A stretch of DNA of 64,000 nt, taken from Trogon surrucura (Eukaryota > Chordata > Aves > Trogoniformes > Trogonidae). The position numbers were made by a program, and so were the translations under genes. The notes under the pieces are model-generated. The model saw nothing but the letters and a program-made list of their open reading frames with translations. It made no database searches and had not been told where the DNA came from. The DNA lies in NCBI GenBank assembly GCA_020746105.1, contig CM036621.1, positions 48,394,264-48,458,263 on the forward strand, in the 5' to 3' direction. Positions 27,801-41,619 of this stretch are shown piece after piece (positions within the stretch are counted from its first letter, which is position 1; every line of letters begins with the position of its first letter).

Positions 27801-30800
27801 GTCTGGACTTAGAAATGCTGCTTTTTGCTCTTTTCCCTCTCTTTTTGTCTCCTTTCTGAGCACAAGGCACTGATCTTCCACCACCAGCAGGCGTTGTGGT
27901 GTCCTGTGCCAGCAGGAGGGCAAAGGGAAACACGAGAACTCCAGCACGTGAGCACTATCGTCTTCACTCAGTGAGACAAACTGTTAAAGCTTTAAATGAA
28001 AGGCATTTCCAGGGAGGGGCTTTCAGCCAGCGGAGAAATCAAAAAAGTTCACCTGACTTTTTCTCTCCTGTTTGAACCAGTGTTTTAATTCTGTTTGGTT
28101 TGGCAGCCCCTGATACTTTTCAGAATGTACGAAAATCGAATTAAATAAGTGAATCTTTTCCTCTGCAAACTTTGTTCCCTGGCTCATTGCCAGGTTCATA
28201 TCAGGATGGGGACCTCTTTCATACGAAGAGCAGCCAGTTTGATGTCACACCCCTCTCCTTGGGGTTTGCGCTTTTTCCTGCCCCTGTAAGCAGTAAGTGC
28301 GGTATTTAGGCTTTCGCTAAATTTGTTTTGCTTCTAAGCTGTTTCATAGGAAAACTTGTTTTCTCCCATCTGGAGGGTTAAGAGAGGGAGGATTAAGGTT
28401 TTCAGCTTTGAATCAGTTCAGAAGTGGGACAGGGACGTTTTTTCCAGCGCAACCCAGCAGCATGCGGTTACCTGCCAGCTTCACACCCCAAGCGGCTGCC
28501 AGGAAAGTCGGGCTCTCACGCCTGGCTTTTAGTTGCTGTGAAATATTGCCTGGACATTTCTTCTGAAAAAAATGGAAGGGAAAACAGCCAAATAACAAAG
28601 CTTTTGAGGACACGTTTTCAGCCCAGCAGTCAACCCTATGCTGCTGGGAGGAGGAGGAGGGATTTGGGAAGATAGCTCTTACGTGTCTCTCCATACAGCA
28701 TAGTTCCCAGGAAATCATAGGGGACAAAGTTAAAGTAAAGCTTGAAGTTTTTCCCATATTAAGGTATTACTAGATTAAGGCGTTACTAGAAAGTGCTGAG
28801 TTTCTTTAAGTCCAGCTTGGGCAGTCAGTCTCTATTTCAAGGTGTTTGGCTGTCCCTGTAAAACACGAGAAACTGCAGGGTGCGGTAAAGCTTTCTGCAG
28901 AAAATTGTGTAAATTAAGTAATGGAAAAAAGATACTAATTGGAGGAAATTACTAGAAATTTTGCCTTAGATCAGCCAGTAGCAGCCCCTGACTTTCTGGA
29001 AAATGGCATAGCCAAGGGCTCAGAGTGCTGGATGGGTTATTGGCTTATTTTGAGCATTTCCTGAGGGTTAGCCACGTTGGTAGGGCTGCAAGGGACAGCC
29101 AGTTTTGGACTCAAAGCTCATTTAGCGGCTTGGTTAACAACTGGGATGGTATTGGCTCGCTGGGAGTTTAAAAAAGCAGCAAAAAAAAAAAAAAAGCAAT
29201 GTATCAATTTTGCAAATAGCTTCCCGAAAGCAGCTTGTGGCCAGGAAAACAACACTACTGGCTAAGATGTGGTAGCCATCTGAATTGTTCAGAGTCCAAC
29301 CTAATGTACTTTTTGCTTTTCAGAGAGAAGCAACCTGGAGCTGTCCTGTAAAAGGTGCATCTCCTGGGTGTTCTTGGGGTGCTGGCCAGGGAGAGTCTTG
29401 CTGCTTGTGATTTATGGGCCCTGAAAATGTGCTACCACCAACTGAGTCTATTAGCAAAAGGTTTCCCTCCTAAAGAAGCACCCCTTTTTACAGCTCTTCC
29501 TCCCCTTCCCTTGCAGATGGGTCTGAAATCAGAGCAACCAATATCATCCTCTCCTGCCAGGAGGATGAAGACCACCAACCATCACGAGTACTATTTCCTT
29601 AAGGCAAGTGCTGGCTGGACTCGGTGGACAACTCTGCCATGGAGACAGGTGAGGTGACCTCAGCAAAGGAGGGATTAATGTATAGACAATACTATATGAT
29701 CTCTAGTGTCAGCAGGTGGCACTCCTACTGCTTGGCCTCTGCACATATATGGCTGTGTGGGAGCTGAAACCTGCAGGATTTCTGACCCCAGAGCAGGGCA
29801 GGTGTCTGGCCATGGGAAGACTCCAAAGCTGCTGCACTCACTGGAACTTGAACTGTTTCTGCCTTCTGATTCCTAGCAAGGTTGTTAAAATTAGACTAAA
29901 AAAAGAAAAAATTTCCCCTGGGTCTAGGATAGTGTCAGTAAGAGTTGGATGAGTTTTGCTCTCCAACTTTTCAACAGCAATTTATAATCCGAAACAGTCA
30001 AATAATTATTTTTCAAAGCTCTCTCAACCCCAGGATGTCTGAGCACAAAAACAAACCAGCAGCAGAGGGGAGCTGAGGAAGGGCAGCTGGCCCCATCATT
30101 GGAGTGGTGCAGCTGGTACGGTGACTTTCAGTGCAAATGCCCTGCCACCAGCTCGCGGGAGCCAGCCAGTTCCCAAAGGGATGTGCCTAAGCCCTTCAGC
30201 AGCAGGGGAAGGAAGGGCTAATTACTGCTAATTGCTTTGCAGAGCAACTGGTTTGTCAGGGAGAGGACTCTTCACCAAGGACAGGGGGCTCCTCATCTAC
30301 TGTGGACAGTGCAAGAGGTTGCTCTTCTCCCACTGCGTACTGTCAGATAGTGAAACAGATTATTTTAGGCTCACAGGCTGGTTTCATCCTGGTGGATACT
30401 GAAGCTCAATGTATAAAATTGCAGCCAGCTTGCACGTCTTTCACTGCATCCAAAGCCCGCGTCCCTCTCGGGGCTATGAAAGGTTCAGGAGATACTAGTG
30501 CAGCCCTTGGCATCGCCTGGACCTGTGGTTTGGCTTGCTCCTTATTTCCATCAAGCCCAGTCCTGGTATGTGAACGCAGCTCAGCAGAGAGATGAGTCCT
30601 AGGTTTCTCTTATATATCTATAGGTGTCACGCGTGGTCCCAAGGAGGGAAACACTGCGATTGTGGAGCCTGACAGTGTAATGTGGGGCCATGCTGTATGA
30701 CAGCAGAGCCGCAGCCTCTGCTCATACGTAACCTAAAACTTTGCCGCTGTGATTTAATTGCAGTCTAATTAATCTCTACTCGTGTGCGGTGAGTAATTTA

Positions 30801-32697
30801 CTGGTTTCACAAACAGACGGAGAATACACAGGAGGAAAGGCATCAGGGCTCTGTCGTGCATCTCTCTTCTGTGGTAGCTGGCCGGTGTGCTCACGTTATG
30901 CTTCTCATTGCTCCTTTTTGCGCTTCCAAATTATCTCTGCTCCACTCCCTTCTCTGTCTCCCCACCCTCCCATGTCTTCTGTGAGTGTCCTGCCCTGACC
31001 CTTTGCCGCACACAGGGTTTGGCTTTTCCCAGCCCTGGCGCTGGCACACTGGAGGGGCTTCAGGCAGTGATGACAAACTGCATGCGAGTCTGATTTTTTT
31101 TTAACCTTTGGCCCTGGGTGATGAGCTGTGAGGCTGGGGTGTCCCTGCTGGATCTGCCAGCACGGAGAGAAAGCTACAAGGAGAAGGGTTGCTGCTGCAG
31201 AAGGATGGAAAGCCCCATCCCAGCAAGGCTGGGTGCACCAGTCACCCCATTTTAAGTTAGGATAGCATCTCTGTGGGTGATGCACAGAGAAGCAACCACC
31301 CCTGCTCCACCCCAAGCTCCCTGCGGTGTGCCTCTGGTTCCCACGCTAATGAGAAACAGCTTAAAACGTGCTTGTTCGCTTTTCACACATTTTCAAGAGA
31401 TTAACGGGGCTGAGTTTGTCGTCAGGAGGGAAGTCTCATTATCCATATTGTCTCACTAATAAAATCACTTCCAGAAAATTGCAGTGCAGGTGGGATGGCT
31501 GTAGCTGCACAAGGGTTGGCTTTTTCTCAGTCCCTCTGTGTTGGCATCATCAGTTTTTCTTGCGTGGTTTCCTGGGTCTGGGTTTACAACCTGCCTCCAC
31601 CATTGTGCTCTGCCCGGTGCTGAGGATGAACTGGCTTGCGCAGGGAAGTTACAACTAAAATCCTGTCTTGTAGATGATTTTACATTTCCCAGAGGATGGT
31701 TAAGAGGCTTTGTCAGTGGTTTATCTCAAGGTGAGGTGTACTGGAGTATCCAAGTTACATGTGATGTATCAAAATAAATGATGCTTCTCCCATTGGGCCA
31801 CATCGTAGCTGACCTGAGGAAGTGGCTGACAAGTGAGGGCCATGGTAAAAGATGACTGGAGGAATAGGTGTTGTGCACAAATAGAGCAAAGAGGAGTACG
31901 CAAGGTTTTGGTAATAGACTTCATCTGTGGCTGAAGCAGAATTCGCAAGGTTTTTCTAGAAAAATGTAGCGGTATTTTTCACAGGATGGCCCAGCTGTGA
32001 TGTGGAGAGGTAGGGATCGAGCCACCTTGCAGGCTCTCCCATGAGATCTTGTCTCCATGACACGATCCCAGTTGTGTGGGAGCCAAAGGAGACGACGGTG
32101 ATTGCACAAGTATTAAAGTTGTTTGGGCTGTTAACTGAATTCTCCTTTTTTTTTTTTTTTTTTTTCACTAGCCTGGCCCTTAGAGCAAGAGACAGAAGCC
32201 ATAACGTCAACAAGGGACCCCTTCCAAATCTTACATGAGGATTTGTGGCCACAAATCATTCTCCTGTCTTAACCAACTCAGAGAGGAAACCAGCCAAGCA
32301 GGGTCTTTAAAAACACTTGCTTCTCCAAGCAGCGGGTTATGTACTTGCATCCCTCGCTGTCAGAGTGTGTGCTGGTGTTGTTCCCCAACAGGAGCCTCAC
32401 GGTTAGCAGAGAGGTCCTTGAAATCCAAAAGATGACCGCCAGCCCCTTCGCCCGCATTTTGGACAGAGAGGCAGAGTTACCCATTCATGCATGTATTAAG
32501 TACATGCAGGGCTCAAAGCACTTCATACAGGCTCAAAAGGTGGTGAAGCTAATGTGATTTTCCTCACATTAATTCTGAGTTTGACTGGGAGGCTGTTTTC
32601 AGCAACAAGGGGGTCCCTTGGCTCAGTGGCTTGCCCTGGTCCCCATCCCACTCCGTGCCCCTTCTGTGAGTTACTGTAGACCTATGTGGACTTGACC
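15803..32697. other. intergenic, no gene seen
   Basis: Unique sequence. The longest open frames (about 120-155 codons near 20.1-20.6, 24.3-24.6, 26.1-26.5, 27.1-27.5 and 30.9-31.3 kb) overlap on opposite strands or look like random composition. A 13-bp direct repeat GCATGCAGCTTGC occurs at 17874-17886 and 17891-17903. Confidence 0.65.
26128..26147. repeat. short TG/TA dinucleotide repeat
   Basis: GTATGTGTGTGTATATATAT run. Confidence 0.7.
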
Positions 32698-32888
32698 TCA
32701 ATTTTTTTCTTTTTTTTTGGGGGGGTGTTTAATTTTTTCCCTATTTTTTCTTTTATTTTTTATACACATTACATTTTTTTCTCTTCCTTTTTAACTTTTC
32801 TTTTAGTCCTTTTTTTTTCCTGTTCTTTTTTCTTTTTAATCCTCCTTTTCCTTGTGCTGCCTTCTCTCTCTTTCCTTTCCCTCCTCTG
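32698..32888 (+). repeat. long pyrimidine (T-rich) tract
   Basis: About 190 bp almost entirely T and C on the plus strand with a few TATA-like interruptions, ending in TCTCTCTTTCCTTTCCCTCC. It lies directly before a CpG-rich islet. Confidence 0.85.
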
Positions 32889-32927
32889 TTAGGCTGGCAG
32901 CACCCCAGCAATGAGCTCATGTGGCTC

Positions 32928-33042
32928 ACCGCTGGGTCCCGGATCTGCGTGGGAGGCGGTGAGACGACGCTCAGCCGCGACTCAGCCCGGTGCCGGCCGC
33001 GGTCGGGGTCCGGCTCCAGCCCAGCAAGCATGGGGCTACCGT
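32928..33042. promoter_or_regulatory. CpG-rich islet, candidate promoter or enhancer
   Basis: About 13 CpG in 115 bp (for example GCCGGCCGCGGTCGGGGTCC), where the flanks have very few. No coding similarity is seen. It may be an unannotated transcript start, or a GC-rich regulatory element. Confidence 0.4.
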
Positions 33043-36000
33043 GTGCCCTCAGATGCAGTCAAGGGGCAGATCCAGACAGCTCAGTGCTTGTTTTGCTTGT
33101 GGGGCTGGGAAGAAATTGCAAAAGTCAGACAGGGTCTGAGCTTGGAGTCGGTCCCAGCTGCTGGATGGAGGAGCACAAGGGAAAAACATCACTGCACCCC
33201 ATGGCAGAAGGGGCAGGCTGCCCTGATGCCCCATTGCAAGGAGGTAAAGCCTGTGTGAGATGTAACCCCCCTCACAATTCCTGCCTGGCTGACAGCAACA
33301 GGATGGCAGAAAATCACCAGCCTGGGGAAGCGATGGTAGCTGCTGGAGAGGGGGACCTGTGGGATGACAGCAGAGCAAGCAGGGGGACACTGGGGAAGTA
33401 AATGGCTCTGGTGTGTCAGGACTGATCTGGCTGTTTGGAAAAATCCTCTATAAGCTGCCTTTTAACTTTGCAAGCATCCCTTTGCAAAGACCAAAAATTA
33501 AAAAAAAAAAAATCAAACCGGGAAGGAATTGGGCAGCTTCTTAGATTTAAGGAGGGCCTCCTGGCCACCAAGGTCTGCGGTGGCCAAGCCACCAAGGCTT
33601 CCAGGGGTGGCAGCAGGCAATGAGGGATCCCGGTGGTTCGTAAGAGGTACAGAACATCTCACAGGAGGAGAAGGGTTAGGCAGCAGTGTAGTGGCTGGTA
33701 GGGTGATATGATGTGCACTGTAAAAACTGGACACCCTTTGGGGTCCAAGCTTTTTGTTTCTTGGCTGATTGTGTTCTCCTTTTCCCATCCTGTTGTTCAT
33801 GCCCATAGTGTATCTGTCATCTTCCAGCTTCTCAGTGGGCTGGACAAACCTTTCTTGTACAGTTTAATGTTAGATTTCTTTTTTCCCCGTTTCCAGCTTC
33901 TAAAATGGGGCAGTTGGGTGTTATTCCTACAGTATGCGATCAGTGCTAAGTTTAGGGTTGCACCGTCTCCCTTGGAATTAACCATCTCAATCCATTTGCA
34001 GGTGGTTTTCCAACATATCCGTAAACTTCCAACAATGCTGCTTGGAATCAGTGCATGTTTGTTTTAAAAAACGCAAATATTTATCTTCTTAAACCAGCCT
34101 CATGTCTTGCCTGTCGTCAGGTGTCCCGAGGTGCCGGTTATATCTTGCAGCAAAAGCTCCTGCCAGGGTCTCTGCTGAGGCCAAGGGTGGTTGAAGTTGC
34201 AGTGCAGGGTGCTGTGTATTGGCCTCTGCTCCAGCCGGTGGCAATTACCAGATTTCCTTGCAAAGGCATTTTCTTGCAACGTATCCCCTTTGCACAGCTT
34301 TGAGCAAGAGGGGTGTTGCCTCAGGCTCAGATATAGCCGTACGCAGAAATGTACATGAAAAAGGCAGAGAGAACACCTTCTCAGCTCCTGTTCTGCTTGA
34401 CCCTCTCTCTCCTGCATCTCTTGCTCCACATCTGTGTGACCTGTCTCCTACCCTTGTCTCTGTGCAATACAAACCTGCTCTGATTTTATTTCAAAATACT
34501 CTAAGAAGTGATATTCCCTGTTGTTCCCAAGCACTGGGAACTCTTTAAAGCAAAGACATGGCCAGAAGGAGACCTGGAAGGTGCCCTCTCCTCTGTCCAG
34601 CCCTCTGCATGTTCAACTTGAGGTGTTGGACCCTCAGAGCAAATTAATGGGCAATGGAGAATTATTTGTGTTTCGTGTTCCCAATACTGAGCTGCCGGAG
34701 TCTTGCAATGGGGTTCAATGGGAAACCCACTGCAAGACGCTCTTTGGACACTGCAGCATCATCTTTCCAGCTCTTCCAAAGTCCACCATGGGCCACTAGA
34801 GATGTTCCCAGGGCTTTACAGCTGGGAAAGAGCATTGACCTCCTGAGAGAGCCTGATGTCACAAGATTTTTCAGCTTGATTTCCAGAGCAGTGGTCTGGA
34901 TGCACTTCAAACTTCTGACTGCTTTTTCCAAGTGGAGTCGTTGCTTAGGATTTTTGTCTTTTTTCCGTTTTTCTGGACTCTCCCTTCCCCAGCATTCGGA
35001 TCATCTTGTGCAATCGGTGTCCCTTCGAGACACATCTGTGAAAAATGCAGAGATTTCCTGAGAACGGTGCAGTGGAAATTCCTGAGATTTCTGTTGCAGA
35101 CAGACAAGTATGGAACTGAGACTAGGAATGAGGAGGTGGCAGTTTAGGAGGTGGCTTTTCTGCAGAAGCAAAGCTGTTCTATTCATCCTCTCCCACCTGC
35201 ACTTGCAAGAGGGTTATTCAACCTGTGGTAAACCAGAACTGTGGGTGGACTCAAGCATTTGCTGCTGTGCTGAGTTTTCTTAGCTGCTTCTGTGTCTCTG
35301 GCGGTCTGGAGGTTTGCAAACAGGTCTTGGACCTCTCTCTGTCATGCACAGTGCAGTTGGTTCAAGCCAGCCCTGGCCATGGACGCTGCTCCCTGCCACG
35401 CAGGAGGTGTGCTGCCCTAGCTTCCAGACATCCAGGTGATTTTCATGTGTGGCTGAAAAAGGGAGCAAAGGAGTGATGAAAGCTCATTGGGATGTAGTGG
35501 GTTTTGGCGGTGCGCGGGAGGCACAGCTGCCATCCCCACCCTCTGTGCCAGCTCCTCCCATGCTGCTGCTGAGCCTGGGAAACTCATCACATGTGGCTTT
35601 TTGTATACCTGGACAAGCTCAGTGGGACACACAATTGCAGCACCTCAGGGCAGCAAGGAAGACTTTGCAAACTGAGTCAGGATGAGGGCCTGACTCATGA
35701 GCTGCCCCTGCATAGGGAGATCCATCTGGCAAAAGGTTTGAGCCAGTGTCTGCAAGGAGGGGAGCTGGGGGCACTGACACCCCAGGATCAGCCCAGCATG
35801 GGTTCATTACATCCTCGAGCAACGTGGAAAAGAGCTGTGCTTACCACTTATAGGGACAAGCTGTCAGAGAAGATTTGCAAGAGGTTATGTTCTCCTCCCC
35901 ATCTTTACGTGACCACCAGCATTAGACGGCCCCAGAATGGAACACAGCTGTAGGGACAATGCACAGGGGTGACCAGAGTACAGCCTGCTCTTTTGCAATG

Positions 36001-39000
36001 AGTTTGGCTCTGGACTACAAACAGAAATGCGTTTTTATTCCCAAAAACAAAATTTAAAAAAGGAAGGAAGAAAGGAGACAGCGTTCCAGCAGCTGCCTGT
36101 TGCAGCGGCAGAAGAGGAGGGGTGGAAACAAGGTGCCTTTTTCAGCGTGCTGTTTCCTAAATAAGCAATGCTCACATTTGCCTGTGGCCAAAACTAAGGT
36201 CTCAAATGTGGGGCTTCAGATGGAGCAGGTCAAATGGACCAGGGATGCCTTAGAGGGATTAAAAAAACTATTGAATGGCACCGAACTGGGGGGAAAAAAA
36301 ACACCTTCTGGGGTGTTAAGTGCAGGTGATGGTTACTGGTTCCCGAAGCTGTGGGGTGCTGCAAGCCTGGTGTGGGAAGGGTCACAATCCATTTCCCTGT
36401 GCTCGTGCCCCTTCCTGAGGCAGCTGGGCCTGGGCTGTGTTGGAGACAGAAAATTGGGCTTTGGTCAGATTGGGGGGAAAAGTACTAAAACTGGGAGGTA
36501 ACCCTCAAGTCAGGCTCATTAATCTGGGCTTAGCCCCATCCCTGAGGCCACGCAGGCATGATGCCTGGCTTCTTTGCTCACCTCCCACTTTCGGGATTAA
36601 GCTGGCTTCAATACCAAGCACTTCAGAACTTGTTAAGCCCTTTCCAACAGCAGATATTTTTTCCGGCACTAACAAGGCTTTTGCATTTGGCTGCTAAACC
36701 CAGCTATCTGCCCTGTCCTGCTGGGAAGTGGGTGAAAAAGGGCTCTTTGGGCTGCATTGTGAGGATACTCTGACTTGGCCTATTTCGTAGAAATAGTCTC
36801 CCTTAGGAGGAGAAATACAATCCTCCTTGGTAGGAAAATTAAGGACACGTGATTTAAGATTACGGGCAATGTGCAGATATCACTTAATGCAGCATCCACA
36901 AGATCTGGAGTTCCCAAGCTGCACATAGTCTGTGTTACACAACAGTGTAATGAGCTGTCACTGTTCTCAGAGACCTTGTGGGCTTGTGCACTGAAGTTTG
37001 TGAGGGTAACATTTGCGTTTTTAGGTTTTCTGTTGGACGGCTTGCTGCTTTAGATTGACACCTACAACTTTCTGTGCATTCACAGGCTTTTAGATGTGGA
37101 GTGCAGCTTCCAGGCTGCTCCTGGAGGTGCTCCTCTGCCTTTCTCTCATGGCTACTTCCAGAGAAATAGCATTAAGTAAAATGGTTAAACTCAGTACGGA
37201 GCCAATCTGGGACCACCTGCATCCATTGCTGGGGTGACACTGCAGAGCTTTTGCCCGTGGTCTCAGGGAAGAGGGATGAGGGACAACAGAGCAAGAAAGC
37301 ACAGAGAAAATGAAGGAGTCTTAAAACAGAGCCAGGCTTGGTGGGGATTTTGAGTAATGATTTTGGAAATAGTTTCGGGATCTGGCAACTTTTTGCTGTG
37401 TGTCAAGCTGTCAGCCCGTCCATCCAAAATCCACCCCTGCGTAACTCTGCACACCGCCAGCCGGGGAGTTCAGGGAGCTGGGGGTTTCACCTTGCGGGGA
37501 CCCTAGCACCCAGGGCAGCGGCGAGGAGTTGATCTCGCTGTTTTTTCCAAAATCATTTCCCCCTTCTAGCAGTCTTAAAAAAATGGATTGGGGCAAAATG
37601 CAATGTCACGAGGGCAGCAGAGCTGCGGGTTAATGGGATATCAGGCTCACTGTATTTAATCCTCCTGCTGCAAAACACCTCTTTTAAACCATCGATCATC
37701 TTTTACTTAGAAAACCAATAGTGCCACAAAAATTGCCAGATTTCCGGGGAAGAAATGTGAGCGGTGAGTGAGTGCGTTTGCTTCTCTTTCTGAATGGCAC
37801 TTGTTGAAACTTTTAGTTGCTAGACAGTAAGTGGTAATGCTGTCAGCGGAGATTTATGTGCGCTGCAGTTAAACCATCAGTTAATATGAGGATACTCTAA
37901 GGGCTGGAGTAGGGAAGCAGCAGTGGGCTGGGCAGGGGAGCCTGAAGCACATACGCCATAAAAGAGTGGCTGCAGTGGTCTGGTTATTTCCAAAGCAGAC
38001 TGTGTCATGCTCTCTGCAATATTCCAGTCGATCTAATGCAATGCTCATTTTTTTTCATTAACTTCCAACGCAATCTCCCCATCTGCAGAATTAATCATTG
38101 CTGGAAAACTAGACAAGTATTTTAGAAATAACAAACTATTGCTTTCATCCCTAGCAAATTTTTTTTCAGGCCTCTCAGTTCCACATCATTGACCATGCTC
38201 TCAGTCTTGCGGATTTCATTTATAAACTATATATATTAATTGCATACCTGCTTAAATAAGTTTTACCTTTTCTTCAAGAGTGACAGCCCTTTGCCAGCTA
38301 GAATATCCTAAAATTGAGACACTACACTCGCACCTCAGATGAGATTCCCAGCAGCACAGTGGGGTGCTTCCACCACAGCTTTGGAAGTGGGTTTTGATGG
38401 GTTTGAGAGCTGGATGTTATTGCTGTGGTATTTTCCTGCCTCTCTAGGCACTGGGTTGGGACAGTGAATGCCTCAGCCTCTTGCCTGGGAAATGCCCATT
38501 GATTGCACCAGGAGGTGAAACCATGCGACTTGATTTCCCCTCGGCACAGCTGTCCCAAAAACTTTTCATCACAGGTGTCCAAAAGTCACCCCTTCCCTGG
38601 AACAGAAGGCAGAGCCTGTCTCTCCCTGTGTCTCTCTCCCACTCATCTGAGCTGTGCCCTGGGTGGGAAAAATCCCCAAAGATGGGTGCCTTGACCTCCT
38701 GCTCTCATTCCCCCTGTACTTGCTCTTCCCTAGCCCCACTTTCCTGGAGACCAGAGCCATGCCTCTGTGCAAATCTTCAGTCATCTGCCTAGCTTAAATC
38801 TTTATAATATCAAATTTTAATAGAGTAATACGGTGAAGTCATCGCAGCCGGCTGCACTTTTATTTCCGCATGGTTGCTGTAGCAGCGAAGGTCGAAACAA
38901 AACATATAGTTCACCAAAGCAAAGTTTCCTGGCTGATGGTGTTCATTTTTCTTTATGAGCTGACTTTGGAAGACAGCAGAGCGGCAGCTAATGGAAACTC

Positions 39001-41619
39001 GAATGTCTTTCTCTCTCCCCTGTCTGCTCCTCTGTCTCCGCAGCAATCGAGATAAAGGTTAGACATCTGGTTTGGATGTGCTCTGTTTAACCGAAGAAAA
39101 GACCCGCTCCTGCCGTCTCATAAATCATCCCACAGCTGGAGCACAGTCCCAGCTATTTGCTGGGGCTGTTTACCCCGCCACGTCCAATTCATCCGGGGGT
39201 TTTGCTTTCGGAAAGACCGCGCTTCCAGCGAGCTGCCTGCTGCCATTTTATGAGCAGTCCCTGGCTGCTGAGCCAGTGACAAGGGCTGAGAAATTATCAT
39301 GGGTTTAAAATTGTCTCGTGATTTGAAGGCATTCCAGGATGCTGGTCTTGGTGACATGCAGCTCCCTGAGAGCGACCACCCTGCCCCAAAGAGCTTATGG
39401 GGGGGCAGGGACTGTAACAGCCCCCTTATTTCAGCTTGTCATCTCCTTGTTACTCCAAGGCTTGGTGATTTTACGGTTAGGAGATGTATTATTTCTACCT
39501 CACAAGCAGGAGGCTGAAGCAAAAAGGGACGGAGGGTAGGGTGGTGGCCACACAGAAGATCTGTGGTCGAGGAAATGCCCTCACTTATGTCTCAATTATC
39601 TGAAGATCCTTCTCTCCAGGCTGAGCTGCTTCAAGTTGATCTACATCTATGCTGAAGCACTTGGGTATAGTCCTGATTTCCAGGAATGCCCAGTGTGGAA
39701 GACATCCTTTTCTTTAAACTCTTAACCTTGCAGTGTCAACACATGTATTGTAGGACATCGCTTTGGTGTGGCACGGCTGGAAAACCTACTTTAACTGAAA
39801 TGAGCTAGGCTGGTACTTGGGTACATCTGTGTACTTTTAAACAGGCTTCTTTTACTGATGCAATAAATTTAATACTAGCTAATAAAATGTGTCAGAGCCA
39901 CTTTGCCTCTCCTTTTAAAGGTTTCCCAAGAACGCTATGATTAATGTAAAGCTACAGCATTAAGAGAATCTAACCAAGCATTAAATGCCAGGACTATCCT
40001 AAATTTAAGCATCTGGCTGCAGTGCTTAACTCTGCTAGATGTCCTTCTCCTAATTTTTATGATTGCATCAGTATCCTGAAAGGTTATGTCTTTGCTTTGG
40101 TGTTGAACCCGATGATTTTCACTAACCGATTTGTAGCTCACTTGCATAAGGGCAGCATGTTCATCCAAAAGAGTTTCAATTAGAGCAAGTGGGATTTGAG
40201 ACTGGCTATTGCAAAAGTCAGGGAATAGTTTGTCCCAGGGACTGTTCACTATCACCCCTTAGAGCAATTATAGAATTGCCCTAAATCTCTGCATTTTTTG
40301 GAGAACAGGTTAGAGAAACCTTTGCAGAGCTGACATACGTTGGGTTGACCTGGACACCGCAGTAAAGTCTGAGTGAGTCTTGGATTTAATGCTTTGTCTT
40401 CAAGTCCTAATGCTAATTCTGTCCCAGTCAGCAGAGCCACCAGCCCTTCTTTTACCAGTGACCCTCCTCATGGAGTGTTTCACAGTAAGGTTGTCCACAT
40501 GGTTTTACATCTCCTCCTGCATCCACCTCCATTTAGGAGTGGGTCTTGGCTGCCCAAGTGTGAGCCCCTCCTGTGAGTCAAGGTTCTCAGTGATGGCCAA
40601 CAATATCTGCATGGGGGGTGGAAGATGTGGTTAAGGAGATCCCACATGCACCATGTAACTGGTGCCTGAAGATTTCTGAAATGACACATCACAACTAGAT
40701 GTGGGCAACCATATCTCACCTGTACTGTGTAGTGATGATCATACCTACCTAGCATCACTTCAGGGTGCCTCAGGGCATGAGTCCCATGGGTGAGTTATGC
40801 TAAAACATGTGGGCCAAGCCTATCCAAAAGATGATGTAACCAGGTCAGAGTAGGAGGAGGATGCCAGGTTACCTTCTCCACTGACACTGAACTTTTTTAC
40901 AAGATATCTTGGCCATTAGTAGAAATGATGTAGCTGTTGTGGTCTGGCAATGAGAGATGCAGTTTATAGAGGGTGATAGTATCTTTTATTAGGCTGATGG
41001 GCCTCAAGAAAGTAGGCCTTTAGGCATGAAAGTCCTTTTCAAGCCACAGCCCAAAGGTTTGGGAGCATCAGCACAACTATGAGACATGTTCTCCAAAAGC
41101 GTGCTCAGGTCTCGCCCTGCAAGATGGAGAGAGTTTCTAAACCATGTTATGCCACAGAGCAGGTCTTCACCAGGAGACTTTGCTTCCAGGGAAGATTTTT
41201 TATTTTGCAGTGTGCCCTCAGCTTAGGGAAAATGCTAGGTTTGTGCTTTCATGTCTTTGCTGTCTCGTTTTTCAGGCAGAGGTGGAAGACCTGTACCCAT
41301 CAAGGCAAAGTCGCAGGCATTTTTGATGCTGGATGGGATGTCTACACAAAGAAGTCCTACGTCCTCTGGATTACAGCACGTCCATCCATTGCATCTGTCT
41401 TGAGTTCATCAACATGGTATCTATATTTCTTTTGGGATGCTGCTAAGAAATGGTTTCACAAGGGGGTGTGAACTGTTTAGCCAGAGCTAATTTATCTGAA
41501 ATTTTAAAAATGGGAACAGTCCTCTCCCCTAACACAAGGGGGGCTTGGTGACCAGGGGAATGCTAGCTGGGTCCGCAGCATAGGGCTGCTTGTAAATGAT
41601 GGTGGGAGATAGCAAAGGC
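33043..41619. other. intergenic, no gene seen
   Basis: No coding exon was recognised. It includes the candidate non-coding element near 38.8-39.3 kb and a repeat-free AT-rich stretch at about 37.6-38.3 kb that could also be constrained. Confidence 0.6.
38810..39305. promoter_or_regulatory. candidate conserved non-coding element
   Basis: A repeat-free block that keeps scattered CpG (TTCCGCATGG, AAGGTCGAAAC, CCGCCACGTCC, GACCGCGCTTCCAGCGAG) and homeodomain-like TAAT words amid CpG-poor flanks. This texture is typical of constrained non-coding DNA, but no comparison could be run. Confidence 0.25.

Noticed and set aside
32911-33401. 115- and 160-codon plus-strand frames
   Set aside because: Stop-poor because of the CpG islet; two overlapping frames in different phases with no known domain.
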